Below, piece by piece: positions 43,032-52,020 of a stretch of 64,000 nucleotides of DNA. Numbering within the stretch: the first letter of the stretch is position 1; every line of letters starts with the position of its first letter. The notes below the pieces were generated by a model. That model ran no database searches. It was not told the DNA's origin and saw only the letters and a list, made by a program, of their open reading frames with translations. This DNA is from Mycolicibacterium sp. TY81 (lineage in GTDB: Bacteria > Actinomycetota > Actinomycetes > Mycobacteriales > Mycobacteriaceae). A program made the position numbers and the translations under genes. The DNA lies in NCBI RefSeq assembly GCF_018326285.1, contig NZ_AP023362.1, positions 5,704,001 to 5,768,000 of the forward strand, written 5' to 3'.

Positions 43032-43248
43032 TCTTGGGCCCTTCCGGTTGGGTGGGGGCCCAGTTGGGGTGCGCGACCGCTTGTTCCTCCACGGTGACGC
43101 GCTCTCCAACACTCCTTTGGCAAATGTCGGGGTTTCCGGCCGCTTACCCGGCACCAGCCAAAGGTCTCGGTTCGGGGAGCTGATTGGACATAGTGCCCAC
43201 TGATGGCCAATCAGCTCCCCGAACCACCGTCGTGCGAAAGGCGAAGAT
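43032..43248. repeat. Gap with perfect 19-bp inverted repeat before the tape measure
   Basis: Arms GGTTCGGGGAGCTGATTGG (43169-43187) and its exact complement (43207-43225) surround a 19-bp loop, 23 bp before the tape-measure start. In a phage this gap should hold head-tail and tail-tube genes, none of which remain. The repeat could be a terminator, an operator or the scar of a deletion. Confidence 0.7.
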
Positions 43249-46200
43249 GTGAGCAATGCCGTTGAGCTGGCCCAGGTTTGGGTGCCGCTCATGCCGGAGG
43301 CGTCTCGTATCGCCGCGGGCGTGGAGAAGATCGGCAAGGAAGCCGCCACCCGGTTCAATCGACAAACCCAAGTCATGGGCTCCGCAATGGCCAAGTCGAT
43401 CGACACCAACGGCGCGAAAGTCGTTGAGTCGCTCCGAAAGGTCGAGCGCCAGACGATCTCTGTGCAGAAGGCACGCAAGGCCGACGCCGACGCTCTCGGC
43501 CGCCTCGAGCTCGCGCAGAAGCGCTACCAGCAGGTCTCGAGCAATGCGAAGGCGACGGAGCTGCAGCGGGCCACCGCGGCGGAGTCGGTGGCGCGGGCGC
43601 AGCGCACGCAGGAGCTGACCGCTGACGGCCTGACTCGCGCGACCAAGGGGCTCACGCAGGCGCAGAAGGCCCAGGCTTCAGCGCAACGTGAGGCCAACGC
43701 CGCGCAGGCTGCCGCGAGCCGGTCTGGCGCGAGAACGCCTCTGGGGTACAACTTCTCGGCCGCTGGGCAGCAGGCCGAACAGGCCGGCACCGAGTCGGCC
43801 ACCCGGTTCGCCGCCGGGTTCAAGAAGGTGATCGGCCCGGCGATGGCATTGGTCGGCGGCGCGGGTCTCTTCTCGACCATCAAGCAGTCGGTCAAGGCCG
43901 GCGTCGACATGGAGTCGAACTTGAACCGGCTGCAAGGCGTCACCGGGGCGAGCGCCCAGATGATGGCCAAGGCGTCGGAGAAGGCTCAGCAGCTCGGCGC
44001 CGACACCACCATCGTCGGTGCCTCCGCAGCGGACGCCGCAGCGGCGATGCTCGAGCTCGCCAAGTCCGGCCTGAATATGAATCAGGCGATGGGCGCGGCG
44101 CCCGGCACCTTGCGGCTCGCCGCCGCCGCGTCGATCGACGCCGCTACCGCCGCGGAGGCGCAGGGCAACATCATCAACGCCTACCAACTCAAGGCCGAGG
44201 ACGCGAACCATGTCGCGGACGCCCTGGCGAACGTCGCGAATGCTGCGGCCGGCGAGGTGCCTGACTTCATGCTGGGCCTGCAGCAGGCCGCCACTGTGGC
44301 GCACGGCTTCGGCATCTCCATGGACGACACCGTCGCCACTCTGGGGCTGTTCGCCAACGCAGGTATCCGCGGTTCCGACGCCGGTACGTCGCTGAAGACG
44401 ATGCTCACCCACCTGGCGGCGCCGTCGGATCAGGCCGGCAAGGCCATGGACGCGCTGGGCTTGAACATTCGGAATACCAAGGGCGAGTTCGTCGGTATGC
44501 GCGAGCTGTTCCGGCAGATCGGCGAGGCGTCGAGCCGTATGCGGCCCGACGATTTCCAGGAGAACGTCGCGACGGTGTTCGGCACCGACGCGATCCGCGG
44601 CGCGATGATCGCCGGCAGCCAGGGCATCGAGACGCTCGACAAGATGAAGAAGTCGGTCATCGAGGTCGGTGGCGCGACCAAGATGGCCGCCGCCAACATG
44701 CAGGGCGTCCCTGGCGTCATGGAGAAGATCTCCAACGCGACCGACGGTGCCAAGCTGGCCTTCTACGACCTGCTCAAGCCTGCGTTGCAGTCCGGCGGCG
44801 ACAAGCTGCTGACGGTGATCCAGGGCATCGGCGATAGCTTCGCCAGCCTCAAGAAGGGAACGGCCACAGGCGGATTGGCCGTCGTCGCTGACGTGTGGCG
44901 CGATATCTCCGGTGCCGCAAAGGATCTCGCGCCCACGCTCGGCAAGGCGATCAAGGCGCTCGCTACCGGTGCTGGTGGTGTCGCGGTCGTTGGCTGGCAG
45001 GCGCTCGGCATGGCGATCAAGGCCGTCGAGCCGCCGCTGCGGATCATCGCCGACCTGTTCGGCAGCAATCAATGGCTGTCGACAGGCCTGATGGCGGCAA
45101 TTGCGATGTTCATCGCGAAGACGAAACTTCTTCCCCCCGTGCTGAATTCGGTGAACAGCACCGTCACGCGGGCCAAGGGAGTGTGGTCGGAGCTGCGCAC
45201 GCCGCTCAACGACGTCAAGGACCGGACGACGGGCCTGGTCACGCAGCAAGGTCTGCTGACGCGCGCCACCGAGGGCACTCTCGGCCCAGTGGGCCGCATG
45301 CGCGCGGCCTACCTGGAGGGGGCGCAGCAGGCCAAGACGTTCGCGCAGAACAACACCTTCCTGCGCACCCAGTTGGTCCAGAATGTTGGCCCGCTGCAAC
45401 GGATTCAGCAGGCCGGGTCGAACGCGGTGACGTCGATCAGGGGCATGAGCACGGTGATGGGCGCCGCTCGGGCGGCCGGATCGGGCCTGTCCATGGCTGC
45501 CGGCGGGCTGATGTCGGCACTCGGCGGCCCGTGGGGCATCGCGATCATGGGCGCTACCGCGCTGGTCGGTGGACTCGCTGCGGCGCACGCCGACGCGGCG
45601 AGGAAGGCCGGCGAACAGCAGGCCGCGGAGAATGCTCTGAAGGACACGCTGGCCGCCGGCCGCCTCACCGAACGGACCCGCCACGACATCAACACCGCGC
45701 TCGGCGAGCGCAAGGACGGCGCTCCGTCGGCGCTGGACCGCGAACAGTCGTTCAAGCTGCCCGCCGGGACGGTCCTCGGCGCCGCGACCGGCAGCGACTC
45801 GGCGCGGGCGCTGCTGAACAAGACGCTCACGGACAACCTCACGGCTGCCGGCAAGGGCAACGGCGATGTGCAGAAGATGCTCGACACCGCACAGGCCGCC
45901 GGGATCAGCACCGAGGAGCTGTCCAAGGCGCTGTCCAAGGAGGGCTTCAACTGGGACATCGTCACCCAGAAACTGAAGGCGTACAACGACGCCCAGCAGG
46001 CAGCGCTCGAACGGGAGCACCCTGGCGGAAAGGTCGAGCGCACCTACGAGCCGGTGCTGCGTGACCTCGACCAGTTGATGGCGAAGCTGCCCGACGCCGC
46101 GGAGTCGGCGGCCACGATGAACCAGGCGATGAACCAACAGGCGCTCACCGCGACGCGCGCAGCAGAAGGCTGGGCGCAGGAAAACCGCTCGCTCAACGGC

Positions 46201-48108
46201 GTGTGGGAGGCCTCGGCGCGTGGTGTGGAGGCCTTCAAGGCGCTCGGCGCCGCGGTCGTCGCGGTGCCGTCGGACAAGCAGATCGTGGTGAGCGTTCCCG
46301 ACGAAAAGAAGGCTGCGTTCATGCAGCAGATGAAGGACATCGGCAACGAGGTCCTCAAGCTGCCGGACGGCCAGATCGTCGTCACCGCGAACGACGACGC
46401 CGCCGTGGAGCGCTGGAAGGCGTACGTCAAGAAGGTCGAGGGCACGCCGGTCCAGGTACCGATCGAGCTGCAGGTGCAGAACTACGACGCCGCGCTCAAA
46501 GCGTGGGTCCAGCGCCTGCAGTCGGGCCAGAACCCGGGTGCGATGCCACAGGCACCGGTCACGCCCGGCCAGACGGTCGGCGGCCGCGCGACCGGCGGCC
46601 GGATCGACCCGTCGGGCCGGATCAGCGGGCCTGGCAGCGGCACGAGCGATTCGATCCTCGCGCAGGTGATGGGCGGCGGCTTCGTCAAGGTGTCCAACAA
46701 GGAGTCCGTGAACACCGCGGCGTCGACGGCGAAGAACTGGCCGCTGATCAATGCGATGAACAACGGCTACGTGCCCCCGATCTCGTTGCTGCGCGACCTG
46801 TCCGGGTTGAAGGGATACGCCGAGGGCGGTGCTTTCGCACTGGAGGACGCGGCCGAGGCGATGGTCGGTACCCCCTACAGCCAGGGCGCGCGTAACGACT
46901 GTTCCGGCAGCATCGCCCAGCTCGTGAACGCGGCGCTGGGCGGTGGTGACGGCAGTTTGATGACGACGAAGACGGCTGCCACTTGGCTGGCCGCGCGCGG
47001 CTTCAAGGTGGGCAACGGGCCAGCCGGGTCGTTCCGGATCGGCTGGTATGACCACGGCCCGGGCAACAACGACGGCCACATGGCCGCGACCCTGCCCGAC
47101 GGCCGCAACGTCGAATCTGGCGGCAAGAACGGCGTTTTCACCCTCGGTGCGGGCGCGGCCGGTGCATCCGACCCGCAATTCGACCAGCACATGTACCTGC
47201 CCGAGGAAGCCCTGTACCCCGAGGGGTCCGGCGGCGGCGGTGGCGGCTACGGGGGCAGCTATGGCGGCGGCGGTGGGGGAGGCGGCTACGGCGGCTCGGG
47301 CGGTGGTCCTACTCGCGCTGAGCAGCGAGCGCTGCGCAACGCGGCGCAGAAGGTCGACGACACCGCCAAGGCTGTCGAGATCGCCAAGCAGCACCTGGAC
47401 GAAGTCAACGCCAACCCCAAGGCGAAGCCGTCGGCCCAGGCAGCGGCACAGGAGCGGTTGAACAAGGCCGAGCGCGAACACCAGGACGCCCTGGACGACC
47501 AGGCATCCAAGCAAGAAGAGGTCAACGAGAAGTCCGCGAAACGCGGATCCCGTGGCACCGGCCGCGGCGACCGAACCAGCGACGGCGGCCCGGACGGCAA
47601 GTCATTCGGCAAGGACCTGCTGTCCGGGGCCATGGAGGTGCTCGGGTTCGACGGCTCAGTGTTCTCGGACCCCACCCAGTGGGGCATCTGGAAGCTGTTC
47701 ACTGGTGGCGCGAATTACGTTGGCGGACTGCTGAAGAACTTCGGTGGCGGACCGGACGGCCAAGGCGACCAGCGCATGCTGCGCCCGCGCCCGGGAGAAG
47801 ACCCCAACCGCACCCAGCACTACGGCAACGGCGCCATGCCCGGGCCCGCTGGTGCCGGCGGCGACGGCGGCTTCGGCAACCTGGCCACGGGGCTTCTCGA
47901 TTCCGTGCTGCCGCAGGCGTCGGACTGGCTGCCCAACGCCACCAACGGTGGCGGCACCACCAACACCAACACGACGAACAACTCGAACAGCAACAACACG
48001 ACCAACACGGGCGTCGCGATCTACGGGCCGGTCACCATGCAGGCACCCGCAGGCATGCCCTCGCAGCCCGACCGCATGGCCACGCGCCAGTCGGGGCTGC
48101 CGAAGTGA
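43249..48108 (+). CDS. Phage tail tape measure protein with C-terminal peptidase
   Basis: This 1619-residue protein has an N-terminal coiled region, a PhageMin_Tail/TP901 core at about 225-450 (GVDMESNLNRLQGVTGASAQ, TVATLGLFANAGIRGSDAG), several hydrophobic segments (for example VVADVWRDISGAA region and MAAIAMFIAKT), and a C-terminal NlpC/P60-like domain (about 1210-1330) with its Cys in ARNDCSGSIAQLVN and His in NDGHMAATLPDG. A Gly/Tyr-rich linker and charged coil follow. It is GTG-initiated. Such proteins set tail length and aid cell-wall penetration. Confidence 0.9.
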   Translation: MSNAVELAQVWVPLMPEASRIAAGVEKIGKEAATRFNRQTQVMGSAMAKSIDTNGAKVVESLRKVERQTISVQKARKADADALGRLELAQKRYQQVSSNAKATELQRATAAESVARAQRTQELTADGLTRATKGLTQAQKAQASAQREANAAQAAASRSGARTPLGYNFSAAGQQAEQAGTESATRFAAGFKKVIGPAMALVGGAGLFSTIKQSVKAGVDMESNLNRLQGVTGASAQMMAKASEKAQQLGADTTIVGASAADAAAAMLELAKSGLNMNQAMGAAPGTLRLAAAASIDAATAAEAQGNIINAYQLKAEDANHVADALANVANAAAGEVPDFMLGLQQAATVAHGFGISMDDTVATLGLFANAGIRGSDAGTSLKTMLTHLAAPSDQAGKAMDALGLNIRNTKGEFVGMRELFRQIGEASSRMRPDDFQENVATVFGTDAIRGAMIAGSQGIETLDKMKKSVIEVGGATKMAAANMQGVPGVMEKISNATDGAKLAFYDLLKPALQSGGDKLLTVIQGIGDSFASLKKGTATGGLAVVADVWRDISGAAKDLAPTLGKAIKALATGAGGVAVVGWQALGMAIKAVEPPLRIIADLFGSNQWLSTGLMAAIAMFIAKTKLLPPVLNSVNSTVTRAKGVWSELRTPLNDVKDRTTGLVTQQGLLTRATEGTLGPVGRMRAAYLEGAQQAKTFAQNNTFLRTQLVQNVGPLQRIQQAGSNAVTSIRGMSTVMGAARAAGSGLSMAAGGLMSALGGPWGIAIMGATALVGGLAAAHADAARKAGEQQAAENALKDTLAAGRLTERTRHDINTALGERKDGAPSALDREQSFKLPAGTVLGAATGSDSARALLNKTLTDNLTAAGKGNGDVQKMLDTAQAAGISTEELSKALSKEGFNWDIVTQKLKAYNDAQQAALEREHPGGKVERTYEPVLRDLDQLMAKLPDAAESAATMNQAMNQQALTATRAAEGWAQENRSLNGVWEASARGVEAFKALGAAVVAVPSDKQIVVSVPDEKKAAFMQQMKDIGNEVLKLPDGQIVVTANDDAAVERWKAYVKKVEGTPVQVPIELQVQNYDAALKAWVQRLQSGQNPGAMPQAPVTPGQTVGGRATGGRIDPSGRISGPGSGTSDSILAQVMGGGFVKVSNKESVNTAASTAKNWPLINAMNNGYVPPISLLRDLSGLKGYAEGGAFALEDAAEAMVGTPYSQGARNDCSGSIAQLVNAALGGGDGSLMTTKTAATWLAARGFKVGNGPAGSFRIGWYDHGPGNNDGHMAATLPDGRNVESGGKNGVFTLGAGAAGASDPQFDQHMYLPEEALYPEGSGGGGGGYGGSYGGGGGGGGYGGSGGGPTRAEQRALRNAAQKVDDTAKAVEIAKQHLDEVNANPKAKPSAQAAAQERLNKAEREHQDALDDQASKQEEVNEKSAKRGSRGTGRGDRTSDGGPDGKSFGKDLLSGAMEVLGFDGSVFSDPTQWGIWKLFTGGANYVGGLLKNFGGGPDGQGDQRMLRPRPGEDPNRTQHYGNGAMPGPAGAGGDGGFGNLATGLLDSVLPQASDWLPNATNGGGTTNTNTTNNSNSNNTTNTGVAIYGPVTMQAPAGMPSQPDRMATRQSGLPK

Positions 48109-48761
48109 CAACCCCGGCGAAGATGGCAGAGGCCCTGTACCGCGCTGGCTGCGCGCCGTGGGACATCGGTGGACCCCAACCGATGATCCGGCGACTCGTC
48201 GCGCTCGGCGCTGTCCAGGGCCGCGTGCTCGACCCTGGCTGCGGAACAGGCTGGCACGCCATTGAGTACGCCCGGGCGGGTTGTGCCGTCACCGGGATCG
48301 ATGCAGCGATGCCGGCCATCGCGACGGCACGGCGCAACGCCCGTGGAGCAGGCGTCACTGTCGACTTCCAGATCGGTGACGTCGCCACCGTGCTCGATGG
48401 ATACGACGAGGCTCAGTTCGACGTCGTCGTGGACAGCAAGTGCTATGACAACCTCGATCCGGCAGCCCGTCGCCGATACCTCGCTGGTCTACGGCACGTC
48501 CTCAAGCCCACCGGCAAGCTGTTCCTGTACGCCTTCGGAGGCGGACACATCAACGGGGTGCACAACCACGAGCTGGAAGATCTACTCCTGCAAGAAGCCT
48601 TGCAGGACAAAGGATTACATGTAACGTATGTCGGCGACACTACCTACCAGCTCGACGCCACACGCTGGGAACCGATCTGCAACGAATGCCCACGACGGTT
48701 ACCGAAGGACCGCATGACCATCCCGGTCACCGAAATCCACGCCCGCGCCGCGAAGGAGTGA
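48105..48761 (+). CDS. Class I SAM-dependent methyltransferase
   Basis: This 218-residue enzyme has VQGRVLDPGCGTGWHAIEYA (SAM motif I), VTGIDAAMPAIATARRNA (motif II) and FDVVVDSKCYDNLD. GTG 48105 overlaps the tape-measure stop (GTGA). The substrate is unknown; small thiol or carboxylate methylation, or a phage modification, are possible. It directly precedes the second integrase. Confidence 0.85.
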   Translation: MTTPAKMAEALYRAGCAPWDIGGPQPMIRRLVALGAVQGRVLDPGCGTGWHAIEYARAGCAVTGIDAAMPAIATARRNARGAGVTVDFQIGDVATVLDGYDEAQFDVVVDSKCYDNLDPAARRRYLAGLRHVLKPTGKLFLYAFGGGHINGVHNHELEDLLLQEALQDKGLHVTYVGDTTYQLDATRWEPICNECPRRLPKDRMTIPVTEIHARAAKE

Positions 48762-48763
48762 CG

Positions 48764-49939
48764 ATGGCTGAGCGCCGCCAACTGCCGCCGCAGATCAAAC
48801 GGATCGAACTGGACGCGCGGTCCTGCGGCCGGCCCGTTGTTCGCTACCAGCTCACCGTCGACGTCGGATGGGACGGCACGAAGCGGCTCCGGTTCCGCAA
48901 GCGATACAAGACCGAGCGCGAAGCCCGCGACGCCCTGGACTCGATTCGGGGCGACGTGGTCAGAGGCATGTACGTGCACGCCAACAAACGGACGATCAAC
49001 CATGCGTGCGACGACTACATCGCCGGCAAGGTCGCCGCCGACCGGAAGCGATCGACCGTCAACGGCTACGAGGAGAAGCTGACGGTGGTGCGAGCGGAGC
49101 TCGGCGCCATCTTGGTGCAGAAGCTGACCAAGCGGCACCTCGATGACCTCGTGACCGCGCTGCGGGCCGGGGGCCTGTCCTCCCCCACTGGCAAGACGCG
49201 GAAGCCGTGGTCGCCACGGTCGATCAACTACCTGCTCGGGCTGCTCGACTCGATCCTCGAGAGCGAGAGGAAGCAGGGCCACGTCGCCCGTAACGTGGCC
49301 GCTCTCGTCGACCGTGCCGACGCGTATCCGAAGCCACCAGACACGCTGACCCCAGAAGAGGTCGAGACCGTCGAGAAGTACTTCACGGGAGACCAGTACG
49401 CGATCGCGTGGACGTTGGCGCTGTGCGGCATGCGGCGCGGCGAGATCGCCGGCCTGCGTTGGGAGCACGTAGACCTCCAGCGCGGCACGCTCACGGTCGC
49501 TCAGACACGGTTGCGGTTCGGTAAGCACCTCGTCGAGGACACCCCGAAGTCGCGCGCCAGCCGGCGCGAGCTTCCGCTGCCCGATCACCTGGTGGCCGCG
49601 CTCAAGACAGCCAAGGCGCTCCAGGCCGCCCAGCAGCTCGCGCTGGGCCCTGACTACCAGGCGTCCGGGTTCGTCGTCGTCAACGAAGCCGGGGAGGCCC
49701 TGAGCCCGCACACATTGACCTCCCGGTGGGCCCGGCTGCTCAAGGCGGCCGGCGTCCGCCACGTCCGACTGCACGACGCCAGACACACCTGCGGCACCGC
49801 AATGCACCTCAAAGGCGTACCCATCGCCGTCATCGCCGCATGGCTCGGGCATGCGTCCAAGGCCTTCACGATGCAGACGTACGTCCACTCCCAGCCCCAG
49901 GCGTTGGCCGCCGCTGCACAGAGTTTCGCGCGGCGTTAA
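48764..49939 (+). CDS. Second tyrosine-family integrase
   Basis: This 391-residue recombinase differs from the attL-side integrase in sequence. It has an AP2-like arm-binding N-terminus (WDGTKRLRFRKRYKTEREA), a core-binding domain (HACDDYIAGKVAADRKRST), catalytic Arg in LALCGMRRGEIAGLRWEHVD, HxxR in LHDARHTCGTAMHLKGV, and Tyr in LGHASKAFTMQTYVHS. ATG 48764 follows GAAGGAGTG. Two integrases in one element suggest a composite. Confidence 0.93.
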   Translation: MAERRQLPPQIKRIELDARSCGRPVVRYQLTVDVGWDGTKRLRFRKRYKTEREARDALDSIRGDVVRGMYVHANKRTINHACDDYIAGKVAADRKRSTVNGYEEKLTVVRAELGAILVQKLTKRHLDDLVTALRAGGLSSPTGKTRKPWSPRSINYLLGLLDSILESERKQGHVARNVAALVDRADAYPKPPDTLTPEEVETVEKYFTGDQYAIAWTLALCGMRRGEIAGLRWEHVDLQRGTLTVAQTRLRFGKHLVEDTPKSRASRRELPLPDHLVAALKTAKALQAAQQLALGPDYQASGFVVVNEAGEALSPHTLTSRWARLLKAAGVRHVRLHDARHTCGTAMHLKGVPIAVIAAWLGHASKAFTMQTYVHSQPQALAAAAQSFARR

Positions 49940-49957
49940 GCGCCTACCATCAGAGCC

Positions 49958-50122
49958 ATGGACGAGCGCCGCCTCACCGACGCCGAGTACGCCGAGCTAG
50001 CTGCCGACTACGCCGCCAACCCCGTCACTGCCAACGAGGTGGCCACCTGCGGACAAACGTCCACCTCGCGCACTTCGAATGCAACTGGCGGAAGGCGGCA
50101 GGCGGAGGCGGCGAGCAGTTAG
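49958..50122 (+). pseudogene. Truncated small phage ORF
   Basis: Fifty-four codons begin MDERRLTDAEYAELAADYAA, then NPVTANEV. The start is protein-like and resembles the N-terminus of small mycobacteriophage proteins that follow integrases, but after NEV the sequence becomes low-quality (ATCGQTSTSRTSNATG) and stops. Probably cut at a recombination joint. Confidence 0.45.
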
Positions 50123-50555
50123 CTCTCATCGGATAGGGCTCGCAGCCAGCAAACGTCTTGATCGACGGATGTTCGAACAGTTCCCCCGCTCGTCGGCGGG
50201 TGGTCGGACGTCCGTAGAGCGCCCTGCGTGCCCACGTGCGCGGCGACGTGCTGTGGGCACCTTCTGACCTGCTCTTGGTCTCGATCGGGGCGCACGTCCG
50301 CCGGTAGCCTGCCGCCAAGCCCGGCCGGGGAGGCGCGCGAGGTGGGGGGCGGGTCAAGACTCTACGGCCCACCCTGGGCGGCCCCTCGCCGCGGCAAGGG
50401 CCCTCTCCCCCCGAAGTCTGAACGAAATCCGAGGCCGATTTCGAACGCTCCAGCAAACTTTCGATCAATCCCAGAAACATGAGCTGAACTGGGTTGACAT
50501 TCCGGTCGGCAGACGTCCCAGGAACCAGCTGCGATTGGTCATAAACTGAACGCCG
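50123..50555. other. Non-coding stretch before the small-terminase-like gene
   Basis: No convincing gene is present. It is rich in G/C runs (around 50330-50420) with short palindromic bits and comes just before a terminase-like gene, so it could include a packaging (cos or pac) site, but no cohesive-end motif can be identified. Confidence 0.35.
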
Positions 50556-50954
50556 ATGGCGACCGCGGCTGAACGAGCACGACGAGACCAAAAGGTCCTC
50601 GGCCTGTATCTCGCCGGGATGACCTACCGTGACATCGCCTCCGTGGTCAACGTCTCGGCGTCTCGGGTTCATCAGATCGTGGAGCGGGAGCTGGATGCCG
50701 GCGCGGACCGTCGCGAATTGCTGACGACCAAGGCCGCCGACATGTTGATCGAGCGGACCGAGGCACTGCTGCGGGCAAACTGGGCGAAGGCCATGAGGGG
50801 CGATTACAGGGCCGGCCTGCTGGTCGACCGCATGTTGGCACGCCAGAGCCGTCTGTTCGGTCTCGACCGGGCTGGCGGCGCGGTGCCGGAGCCCACGTCC
50901 CCGGATGTCGAGGACGAGCTCACAGCGTGGCGACAGCGCCGCGGAAGAGGCTGA
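50556..50954 (+). CDS. Terminase small subunit-like protein
   Basis: This 132-residue protein has an N-terminal HTH (VLGLYLAGMTYRDIASVVNV, SASRVHQIVERELDAG) and a C-terminal helical region (YRAGLLVDRMLARQSRLFGLD) resembling the small terminase subunit of mycobacteriophages. No large terminase follows; attR is 340 bp away. It may redirect a helper phage's packaging machinery, or be a remnant. Confidence 0.55.
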   Translation: MATAAERARRDQKVLGLYLAGMTYRDIASVVNVSASRVHQIVERELDAGADRRELLTTKAADMLIERTEALLRANWAKAMRGDYRAGLLVDRMLARQSRLFGLDRAGGAVPEPTSPDVEDELTAWRQRRGRG

Positions 50955-50968
50955 TTGCCGGCGCGCGG

Positions 50969-51148
50969 TTAAGCGCTTTCCAAGCGTTGGATGTAGTAGT
51001 CAGCGATCTGGTGGCCGCTGCTGAATCGTCGCCGGCCGATCGTCACTGATGCCAGCGCGCCGGACTTCCAGAGGTCGAACACCGTGCGTCGGCTGATGCC
51101 GCCGAGCTTGGTCGCTGTCACGTTGCAGTCGTTCAGCCAATTGTCCAT
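50969..51148 (-). CDS. Second excisionase-like HTH protein
   Basis: This 59-residue minus-strand gene, shorter than most annotated ORFs, reads MDNWLNDCNVTATKLGGISR, RTVFDLWKSGALASVTIGRR and RFSSGHQIADYYIQRLESA, the winged-helix pattern of MerR-like excisionases. Its start at 51148 is preceded by suitable A/G-rich sequence. It may pair with the second integrase and lies near attR. Confidence 0.65.
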   Translation of the reverse strand: MDNWLNDCNVTATKLGGISRRTVFDLWKSGALASVTIGRRRFSSGHQIADYYIQRLESA

Positions 51149-51292
51149 CGCCGATCATCTGACGCTTATTGGTCGTAATTGCCCGCAACACGCCGAAAAT
51201 CGTTGAAAAGCGATAGCAACCGAGATCGCTCGAATGCCGTTGTGCCGCAAAACTATCCGAAATCATTGCGGCGTGTTGAAAATCCCCGACCT

Positions 51293-51335
51293 AAAAGCGG
51301 AAGGTCGCCGGTTCGATCCCGGCCCTGGCCACTTC
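51293..51335 (+). repeat. attR: 43-bp copy of the tRNA-Phe 3' end
   Basis: Exact copy of 35746-35788, but without the 5' half of the tRNA; the sequence before it is unrelated. It marks the right end of the element. Confidence 0.93.
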
Positions 51336-51336
51336 G

Positions 51337-51362
51337 AGAACCACCTGGTAACGGGTGGTTCT
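51337..51362. terminator. Hairpin just right of attR
   Basis: AGAACCACC and GGTGGTTCT pair over an 8-nt loop, directly after the attachment site. In the unoccupied chromosome it would follow tRNA-Phe, so it is probably the tRNA operon terminator. Confidence 0.6.
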
Positions 51363-51533
51363 TCTCGTAACTGGGCCGGGTTCTGGCAGGGCGCCGATGA
51401 CCCAGAGTGACCCATTCTGGATCTAGTCGCCAACGCGGTGGCCCTGATGACCCGCAGCTGGATCATTTCGAAGCGTCGATGGCTCGTCGGAACGGACCGA
51501 AAGCTGGGTGGGCGGCGGTACCCTCAGCGCACT

Positions 51534-51842
51534 ATGAGAGCACGACTGCTCGCCGCGACTGCGATGCTCGCCGCGTTCACAATCAGCAACGCGGGCACGG
51601 CATCCGCCAACGAATACTCATGCGCCAACGCAGCTGCGGCGAACGGCTACGTCAACTCGAACAAGTTCCTTGCGGAGGTCCAACAGGACTGTGCCGTCGC
51701 ATACGGGATCGCCAACGCGAAGGGCGTAGGCACTCAGTCTGAGGCCAGCGCCGCTGTCGCCGCCGCTAATCAGTACCTACGTTCCCGCGGGTACGACGCG
51801 GCTACGGTTGAGCAGATGGACATCGCTGGACACGGAGTGTAG
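51534..51842 (+). CDS. Small secreted protein, unknown
   Basis: This 102-residue protein has a signal peptide (MRARLLAATAMLAAFTISNA, cleavage near ASA-NE) and a mature domain with two Cys (YSCANAAA, VQQDCAVAYG) and a helical C-terminus. ATG 51534 is chosen to begin the signal peptide. Family not recognised; one disulfide is likely. Confidence 0.6.
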   Translation: MRARLLAATAMLAAFTISNAGTASANEYSCANAAAANGYVNSNKFLAEVQQDCAVAYGIANAKGVGTQSEASAAVAAANQYLRSRGYDAATVEQMDIAGHGV

Positions 51843-52020
51843 CCGCGGCGCGTTACTCCGCGGCTCTGTCTCGGGATCAGCCGGGCATCTGCCTACCGCA
51901 TCGTGAGGGATGCCGCTCTCGACGGCGCCGTCGCAGAGTTAGGCACCGCATGACCGCCTAGACTGTGTGGCGAGGTTTCCGGCTTTGAGCTCACCGATGC
52001 CGCTGAAGTACCCCAGCCTG
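51843..52020. other. Gap downstream of the secreted protein
   Basis: Contains the convergent ends of the small secreted protein and the DUF6882-like gene. No gene or clear terminator is seen. Confidence 0.3.

Larger units (their letters stand above)
35789..51335. mobile_element. 15.5-kb integrated phage-type element in tRNA-Phe
   Basis: Boundaries are the 43-bp direct repeats. Content, left to right: integrase and repressor (leftward), excisionase, small early genes, DUF2742 gene, P-loop ATPase with palindromic iterons, Zn-finger and HTH genes, HK97-type capsid (frameshifted), tape measure, methyltransferase, second integrase, small-terminase-like gene and a second excisionase-like HTH. The int-repressor-xis-DUF2742-ATPase-capsid order recalls the small M. 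tuberculosis prophages phiRv1/phiRv2. Portal, large terminase, tail tube and lysis genes were not found. Confidence 0.85.

Noticed and set aside
43678-47514. A 1278-codon open frame on the minus strand inside the tape-measure gene
   Set aside because: It is the antisense of the long high-GC tape-measure gene, has no ribosome site or protein-like features, and its length reflects the GC-biased third positions of the real gene.
50330-50420. Packaging (cos) site before the terminase-like gene
   Set aside because: Position fits, but no recognisable cohesive-end sequence or repeated terminase site could be picked out, so it is mentioned only as a possibility.
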